From the NCBI GenBank assembly GCA_011089965.1, contig JAANAU010000001.1:248001-312000 (forward strand): a DNA stretch of 64,000 nucleotides, written 5' to 3'. Both the position numbers and the translations under genes were made by a program. This DNA is from Magnetococcales bacterium (GTDB lineage Bacteria; Pseudomonadota; Magnetococcia; Magnetococcales; Magnetaquicoccaceae). Below, piece by piece: positions 58,554 through 64,000 of this stretch (position 1 is the first letter of the stretch; each line of letters starts with the position of its first letter). The notes under the pieces are model-generated. The model ran no database searches and was not told where the DNA came from. It saw only the letters and a program-made list of their open reading frames with translations.

Positions 58554-58880
58554 TCAGGAGGCATGGGCATTCACCCAATGCAAGGCATCACTGGGCAAGG
58601 TGCGTTTGTGTCCGGCCTCATCCAGATAACCAATGCGCCCGGTGCGCAACAACGCAACAACTCGCTTGCGGGCATCATTTTCGTTCAATCCAGACACCTG
58701 CCGCACCCAATTCACATGATAGTGAAACAATCCCAGCAGAAAATCCGGAGTCAATCCCATCGACAACTCCCTCCCGGTATCCATGCGCCCCTCTTCATGC
58801 TCCACCAAAGGCCACTGACCCCGCACCCCGGTCCATAAACCGGATGAAACAACACAGGAATCCCGACGGATTGTATCCAT
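58554..58880 (-). CDS. hypothetical protein, 108 aa
   Basis: The ATG at 58880 has GGAGG at six bases. The N-terminus (residues 1-35) is poorly structured; residues 40-100 are helical: GLTPDFLLGLFHYHVNWVRQ, GLNENDARKRVVALLRTGRI. This could be a winged-helix or antitoxin-like fold, but I do not recognise it. It is convergent with the RTX gene. Confidence 0.55.
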   Translation of the reverse strand: MDTIRRDSCVVSSGLWTGVRGQWPLVEHEEGRMDTGRELSMGLTPDFLLGLFHYHVNWVRQVSGLNENDARKRVVALLRTGRIGYLDEAGHKRTLPSDALHWVNAHAS

Positions 58881-59310
58881 GACCAACCTCCGCAATCCCA
58901 CCGTGAATACGCTCACGCACCCTCGCCTCCCCCAGGATTGGCAGGTGCCACTACCTTCCATTAATCAACTCTCGCGATGCAGCATAAGACCAGGCCAATT
59001 CCAGGGTCAATCCTTTTTTTTGCACGCTTTCACTTATTTTATTTGTTTTATTTATCAATAAATTATTTACTATTATTATATTTATATAAATCAGAAAATG
59101 ATATATAAAAAAAATATTATTTTTGTTATAATTCATTCCACAACAAAATTCCAACCTTCCAAGAAAATCTCACAAAAACAAAGCCCAATCCTCCCCCTGC
59201 AAACCATAACAGTTCATGTTCACAATTATAAAAAATCGCTCCATGCGGCATACGAGAAAAAAATACTCGTCACGCAAATGGTTGCTTTTGACCCCACCGC
59301 AACAGAGGAT
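58881..59310. other. A/T-rich intergenic region
   Basis: About 59000-59290 is strikingly A/T-rich, with runs of A, T and TATTATTATAT, against the G/C-rich surroundings. I see no gene; several short frames exist by chance. It contains the promoter region of the 58554-58880 gene and the 3' end of the cytochrome transcript. No clear terminator is seen. Confidence 0.5.
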
Positions 59311-60264
59311 CTACAGGGCGTGACAGCTCAGACACAAGGCGCTGCCAGCGTTATTGACGCGCAGAAAGGAAGGATTGATGGAAGAGCTGCTGTTCGGTGC
59401 CACACCATGCGGATCATGACAGGAGGCGCACTCCACACGATAGGTGCTGCCGGACTTGTAGAAACGGACCTCGTTGGGATCCGGGCGGGAGTCGTTGTCC
59501 TTGTCGTAAAAGGCGATGCGGCTGAGGGAAACCGTGGGACCGAGAAAATCATTGCCAATACGGGCCGTGGGCAGATCAATACCCACGGGATGATCGTTGC
59601 GCAGATCGGTGCCAATGGCAAAGGCGGTGAAATCAGTCGCCACCTCTGGACCGGATGGACCACTGTGACAGGCCAGACAACCAACACCACCATTGGGAGA
59701 GGTGGCAGCCAAGGCATGGTGATTGGTAGAGGTGGTGGACGAACCGGTTCCGCTCCAGGAGTCCAGAAAGGCCTCCTGATGGCTGGTGCGACTGGCGGCA
59801 TTGTATTTACCGGAGCCGGGCATATTGATGATCGAGTCCACGGCCACAGTGCCGTCGTGACAGGAGAGGCAGGCCAGGGAGCTGACCCCGGGGGCGTTGA
59901 CCGCGGCAGTCAGAGTGCTGGTCCCCAGCTGGTCATATGTCTGGTAGGTATTGGACTTCAATGTGCGGTTCCAAAGCGGTGCGGAGATGTTTTCATTGGC
60001 CCCGTGCGGGGTGTGACAGTAGACACACACCTCACCATAGTTGTTACGTACGGTGATCATGGCCCCGCTGACTCCAGAGGTCGATTGGGTCAGATTGTGA
60101 CGGGTGTTGGCAATGCCGCCGATGTTACTGAAGTTTGTTGGATAATCCGCAGCCGTGACCACGCCGGCGCAGGTTGCGATCATCAGGATCAGCCAACCCA
60201 CCAGAGCTGTGGGTGTGCTTCTCGTTTTTGAGACTCTACACGAATAAACAAAGGGTGCGCGCAT
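59311..60264 (-). CDS. periplasmic five-haem cytochrome c (doubled-CxxCH type)
   Basis: After a Sec signal peptide (ALVGWLILMIATCAGVVTAAD), five CxxCH haem-c motifs are spread along the mature protein: CVYCH, CLSCH, CLACH, CASCH and CLSCH, with context typical of doubled-CxxCH cytochromes (SFLRVNNAGSALCLSCHAL at the end). The frame extends far upstream, so the ATG at 60264 is chosen because it yields the signal peptide. It lies downstream of the NHL lipoprotein gene and is probably cotranscribed. It likely carries electrons in the periplasm or at the outer membrane. Confidence 0.93.
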   Translation of the reverse strand: MRAPFVYSCRVSKTRSTPTALVGWLILMIATCAGVVTAADYPTNFSNIGGIANTRHNLTQSTSGVSGAMITVRNNYGEVCVYCHTPHGANENISAPLWNRTLKSNTYQTYDQLGTSTLTAAVNAPGVSSLACLSCHDGTVAVDSIINMPGSGKYNAASRTSHQEAFLDSWSGTGSSTTSTNHHALAATSPNGGVGCLACHSGPSGPEVATDFTAFAIGTDLRNDHPVGIDLPTARIGNDFLGPTVSLSRIAFYDKDNDSRPDPNEVRFYKSGSTYRVECASCHDPHGVAPNSSSSINPSFLRVNNAGSALCLSCHAL

Positions 60265-60370
60265 GGCGGAATCTTCATTAAGATGTTGAAAAATTATGAA
60301 GTCAACCGCAAGGTTTGCATCATGCATCCAGGCCTTGCATCCGTGGATATCGCAAGTCGGCTGCCAAAGT

Positions 60371-61525
60371 TCACGGCTTGGGTCGAAAAGTCGACAGGGG
60401 TTGACCCGTGAGAATCGCGGCTCCTTCCGGCTCGGACAGGATGCGGAACACCTCGATCTTGCCGAACCACTGATCCACGATGTAAAGACGGTCGGTCTCA
60501 TCGCTGGCAATACCGGCTGGAGAGGAGAACAGGCCTGGTCCATCCTCCTGACCGCGCTCTCCGAAGGGCAACAACAGGGTGCCGTCGTCGGTGAACACCT
60601 GAATGTTGACAAAGGAACCATCCACCACATAGACCCGTCCATGCCGATCCACAGTCAAGGCGCGCGGACGGGAGAACTGGCCAAGGGCCTGTCCGACCTG
60701 ACCCCATTTGGCCAGGAATTTTCCATCCCGGTCAAAGACCTGCACCCGGAAATTGCCGGAATCGAGCACGAAAACCCGTCCATCCGGTCCCACAGCCACA
60801 TCTGCGGGATAGGAGAGTTCCCCATCTCCAGAGCCACGTTTGGCAATCTTGTGGATGACGCCACCCTCCGCATCGAAGATCCAAAGGGCATGGTGTGCGC
60901 CATCCTTCGGATCCCGATCCGTGACGTAGATCCGATCACCGGCAGGGCTGACCGCAATGCCGCCAGGACGCACCATGCCGCTTTGTTTGCCAAGGGTGCG
61001 AAGCCACAACCCAAGCGGATCATACACCATGATCACTTTCTGTTGTGAATCGACTACATAGACCTGACCGGCCCGATCAACGGCAACGCCCAAAGGTTGC
61101 AACAACTTGCCCTCGAAACGTCCACCGAACTGAAAATAACGCCGCCGCACGGCATCAAACACATGGATCACCCCGGCCATGGAGTCGCTGACAAAGATGC
61201 GCCCCTTGAAAGCAGCCACCCGGACCGGCTTCTGGAACACCCTGCGGGAGGAGGAGGAGGAGTCATCAGCGATCATTTTCAACAGGTTGACATCTTTTTT
61301 CTGATTGATCTCCACATCGCCCGGCGTGCGCAGTACGGTCTCCCACATGAAACGGGGCTGCTCAGGCGGCATGGGCCAATAGTAGTTCCGGGACTCCTCC
61401 ACCGGGGACGGTCGTTGCCCGGCAGTTGGCAGACACCCCCCCCAGATCGGCAAGAACAGCAGGAGCAACAGGACGAAACCGCTGTGAAAGGCCTTTTTAT
61501 TCTCATTTATTGGAATTTTCATCAT
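60371..61525 (-). CDS. NHL-repeat lipoprotein
   Basis: The N-terminus has a lipoprotein-type signal (FHSGFVLLLLLFLPIWGGC). The rest is a six-bladed beta-propeller of NHL repeats: PLGVAVDRAGQVYVVDSQQ, PGGIAVSPAGDRIYVTD, PADVAVGPDGRVFVLDSGN, PRALTVDRHGRVYVVDG, PAGIASDETDRLYIVD. The start is unclear; ATG codons at 61525 and 61522 precede the signal and lack a good ribosome binding site. NHL proteins beside multihaem cytochromes are common in porin-cytochrome electron-transfer clusters, which suggests a scaffolding role here. Confidence 0.88.
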   Translation of the reverse strand: MMKIPINENKKAFHSGFVLLLLLFLPIWGGCLPTAGQRPSPVEESRNYYWPMPPEQPRFMWETVLRTPGDVEINQKKDVNLLKMIADDSSSSSRRVFQKPVRVAAFKGRIFVSDSMAGVIHVFDAVRRRYFQFGGRFEGKLLQPLGVAVDRAGQVYVVDSQQKVIMVYDPLGLWLRTLGKQSGMVRPGGIAVSPAGDRIYVTDRDPKDGAHHALWIFDAEGGVIHKIAKRGSGDGELSYPADVAVGPDGRVFVLDSGNFRVQVFDRDGKFLAKWGQVGQALGQFSRPRALTVDRHGRVYVVDGSFVNIQVFTDDGTLLLPFGERGQEDGPGLFSSPAGIASDETDRLYIVDQWFGKIEVFRILSEPEGAAILTGQPLSTFRPKP

Positions 61526-61829
61526 TTTGATTACCAATTTTGATAAATACCGCCAGAGAAGAATGGTTGCGGATCTGAGCATCCTGCCGTTTTCATTTCT
61601 GCAACAACACACAACAAGCGCACCCCGTTCCATTGTATGCATACGATCCATTACGTCAATCGCTTCCTGAAAGCTTCTGTTTCGCATCCAACACCGACCT
61701 GATCCAAGCTTACGCCAGCATCATCCGATTGCAGCCCATTCCGTTCGATTGGAGTTGTCACGGCACGAACAAACGGTTATTCTAGGATATCAATGATTGC
61801 GCCACTCATTTTTATCAGGAATCCGGCTC
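61526..61829. other. divergent intergenic region NHL/MCP
   Basis: This gap of about 300 bases lies between the NHL gene (-) and the MCP gene (+). Apart from a 10-bp palindrome GTATGCATAC near 61635 I see nothing in it. No sigma-28 motility promoter is obvious before the MCP. Confidence 0.4.
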
Positions 61830-64000
61830 ATGCAATGGATCCATGCCATCCGGCTGCAAACCAAATTCATGATCATGCTGTTTTTTCCCCTGTTGGGAAT
61901 ATTGGGATTTGGCGGCATGGTCATTCTGGAAAGACAAGCAATCTTTCAGGAAATGCGCACCGTGGCGCAACTGGTGGAACTGGCCATCAAAATCAGCACA
62001 ACCACCCATGAGTTGCAGAAAGAGCGCGGCATGTCCGCCGGTTTCCTGGGCAGCAAGGGGGAGAAGTTCAAACAGGAACTCCCCAAGCAGCGCCTTCAGG
62101 GCAGCGATCCAGCCATCAACGGACTGCAAGAGTTTGCCAAAGGGTTTGATGCGCACAGTCTCGCCAAAGGATTTGCCAAATCTCTGGAGCAGGCTCTGAC
62201 CAAGACTCAGGCCATGGAATCTTTACGCAGGAAGATCGATACCCTGGCCATCCCCGCACCCGAGGCCCTGGGCCACTATACCGACACCATCGGCCTGCTG
62301 CTGACCACGGCAGGTGAAGTGGCTCAATTGGCCACCCATCCCGAACTGACCGATCTGGCTGCCGCCTATGTCGCCCTGATGCGCGCCAAAGAGGGCATGG
62401 GACAAGAACGGGCCACATTGACCAACACCTTCAGCCAGAATGCCTTTGGACCCGGCATGTTGCGCCAGTTTGGCCGCCTGGTGGGCGAGCAGGAGAGTCA
62501 TCTGAGCACCTTTCACGCCGCATCCACACCGGAGCTGCAAAACTTCTACAAAGAAAGAATGACAGGGCGCACCAGCGAGGAGGTGGAAAAGTTCCGCAAG
62601 ATCGCTTTTGACAAACCCTTGGGAGGCTTTGATGTGGATCCGGGCTCCTGGTTTGCCGCCATCAGTGAAAAAATCAATCGCGCCAAAGAGATCGAAGATC
62701 GTCTGGCTGCCGAATTGACCACCACCGCCGATCAGGTCCGTGGCCAGGCGGCCTCCGGTTTCTGGATCGGACTGGTGCTGGTGATTTCGATTCTGTTGCT
62801 GGCAACCGGACTGGCACTCTACTTTGCACGGAATATTCTGGCTTTGGTGGGTGGAGAGCCATCGGAAGTGATGCATCTGATGGAACAGGTGGCCAAGGGA
62901 GATCTGACCGTCTCTTTCAACGGTTCCCATACCAAACGTCAGGGCATTCATGCTGCTGCTGCCAGCATGGTGGACAACATTCGTCAGATCGTGGTTCAGA
63001 TTCATCTTCAGACCGATACGCTCAAAGCATGCATTGCCGAACTGCTGGACGCAAAAAAGATGCTGGATGTGGATGCCGGTGCGGGTGGACGCATGGTGCG
63101 TGCCGTGGAATCGGCCAACATGGAGATGACCCGCGATGTCACCACCATCGAAGAGAATGCCAACTGCACCAATGACCGGGTGAATGCCGTAGCCAGTGCC
63201 ATTGAGCAACTCTCCCGCGCCAACAACGACATGGCCACAGCCGCCAATCATGCCTCCTCGACAGCCGGAACCATTGCAGCAGCCTCCGAAGAGATGACCG
63301 CCAATCTGACCGGGGTGAATGACAGTCTGATCCAGGTCAACAGCTCCGTAGCCACGGTCGCGGCGGCAGTGGAAAAAATGACCGTCACCATCCACGAGGT
63401 ACGTCAACGCTGCGAATCGGCCAGCCGCGAATCGAGTCAGGCCGACAAACTGGCCGATGAAGGTCTGGCCATGATGGAGCAACTGGCCGAATCGGCCCGG
63501 GAGATCGGCAATGTCACCGGACTGATCAACAGCATTGCCGAACAGACCAACATGCTGGCGCTCAATGCCGCCATCGAGGCTGCCGGTGCTGGACAGGCCG
63601 GAAAAGGGTTTGCCGTGGTGGCCAACGAGGTCAAGGATCTGGCGCGTCAAACGGGGGAAGCCACGGTGACGATCTCGAACCGGGTGCAAGAGATCCAGAC
63701 TCAAACCCAGCAAGCCGCCGAATCTGTCCGCCGCATTGCCAGTGTCGTCGAAACCCTGGTGGTCTCCAATCGTGAGATCACCCAGGCCGTGGGCGAACAG
63801 GCAAATGTCACCATGGAGATCGCCCACTCCATGAGTGCGGTCTCGACTGCTGCCGAAGATGTCACCCGCAACACCCAGGAGTTGGCTGCCGCTGCCAATG
63901 AAGTGGCCCGTTCTGCCGAGGAGTCCGCAGAAGGGGCCAAAAACATCGCTCAGGCTGCCACCGAAGCAGCCTGTGCCGCTGCCGAGTTGACCCGCAACAG
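61830..64000 (+). CDS. methyl-accepting chemotaxis protein with NIT domain (partial)
   Basis: The reading frame is open to the window end, so the C-terminus is missing. A short N-terminal helix (residues 13-33) precedes a NIT (nitrate/nitrite-sensing) domain whose signature [15 protein letters not shown] stands near residue 65. A second helix lies around 310-330, then a HAMP-like stretch and the signalling domain. The hairpin reads [33 protein letters not shown]. The ATG at 61830 has TCAGGA upstream. It probably steers the cell in response to nitrate or nitrite, inferred from the domain alone. Confidence 0.9.
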   Translation, partial: MQWIHAIRLQTKFMIMLFFPLLGILGFGGMVILERQAIFQEMRTVAQLVELAIKISTTTHELQKERGMSAGFLGSKGEKFKQELPKQRLQGSDPAINGLQEFAKGFDAHSLAKGFAKSLEQALTKTQAMESLRRKIDTLAIPAPEALGHYTDTIGLLLTTAGEVAQLATHPELTDLAAAYVALMRAKEGMGQERATLTNTFSQNAFGPGMLRQFGRLVGEQESHLSTFHAASTPELQNFYKERMTGRTSEEVEKFRKIAFDKPLGGFDVDPGSWFAAISEKINRAKEIEDRLAAELTTTADQVRGQAASGFWIGLVLVISILLLATGLALYFARNILALVGGEPSEVMHLMEQVAKGDLTVSFNGSHTKRQGIHAAAASMVDNIRQIVVQIHLQTDTLKACIAELLDAKKMLDVDAGAGGRMVRAVESANMEMTRDVTTIEENANCTNDRVNAVASAIEQLSRANNDMATAANHASSTAGTIAAASEEMTANLTGVNDSLIQVNSSVATVAAAVEKMTVTIHEVRQRCESASRESSQADKLADEGLAMMEQLAESAREIGNVTGLINSIAEQTNMLALNAAIEAAGAGQAGKGFAVVANEVKDLARQTGEATVTISNRVQEIQTQTQQAAESVRRIASVVETLVVSNREITQAVGEQANVTMEIAHSMSAVSTAAEDVTRNTQELAAAANEVARSAEESAEGAKNIAQAATEAACAAAELTRN

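Noticed and set aside
62223-63827. 534-codon minus-strand frame opposite the NIT chemoreceptor
   Set aside because: The plus strand encodes a complete HAMP and MCP signalling region, so this is a shadow.
1-64000. Magnetosome genes, integrase, transposase or rRNA operon
   Set aside because: I looked because of the sensory and haem gene content but found no such sequence, so any magnetotactic assignment stays inference.

Overview
The window reads as chromosomal DNA of a motile, heavily sensing Gram-negative bacterium. It has a Tat system, HflKC, an outer-membrane TolC-type protein, periplasmic c-type cytochromes and alphaproteobacteria-like gene neighbourhoods (rpsP-rimM-trmD-rplS-rnhB; yceD-rpmF-plsX-fabH). 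The load of chemoreceptors, c-di-GMP proteins, PilZ proteins, hybrid kinases and a bacteriohemerythrin suggests a microaerophilic proteobacterium, possibly near the Magnetococcales. That placement is inference: no rRNA and no magnetosome gene is present.

Layout. 1-2.7 kb: small unknown genes, a secreted cupin and a CcmI-like TPR protein. 2.9-9 kb: tatA-tatB-tatC-RNase J-ftsK. 9-13 kb: a PilZ protein and an exported unknown protein facing ndk-rlmN, with two copies of one composite intergenic repeat at the two convergent junctions. 13-18.3 kb: maeB, then the ribosomal/tRNA-modification operon. 18.3-19 kb: an array of stem-loops that I read as an undescribed or variant anti-Shine-Dalgarno small RNA on the minus strand. 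19-27 kb: an NtrC-type two-component pair, a diguanylate cyclase with a periplasmic haem-c motif, and a CoA-transferase/GNAT fusion. 27-36 kb: hemerythrin, purU, then hflK-hflC-DUF2065-yceD-rpmF-plsX-fabH on the minus strand, and an NhaD-type antiporter. 36-47 kb: tRNA-Thr, a TolC-SPOR fusion, and a four-gene overlapping signalling operon (double solute-binding protein, sensor kinase-Hpt, REC-kinase-REC-Hpt, cNMP-REC). 47-54.5 kb: dgkA, a hydrolase, a ribbon-helix-helix protein, a GGDEF/EAL protein with an MCP, and two PilZ proteins. 54.6-64 kb: FecR-like protein, msrB, csp, an RTX protein, a five-haem cytochrome with an NHL lipoprotein, and a NIT-domain MCP cut by the window end.

How it fits together. 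c-di-GMP is made or degraded by two proteins and may be read by three PilZ proteins. Two chemoreceptors and the phosphorelay operon sense the periplasm. The five-haem cytochrome and the haem-c cyclase tie the region to respiratory or redox sensing. The strongest candidates for new biology are the stem-loop array at 18433-18639 and the double-binding-protein phosphorelay operon at 38920-47123.
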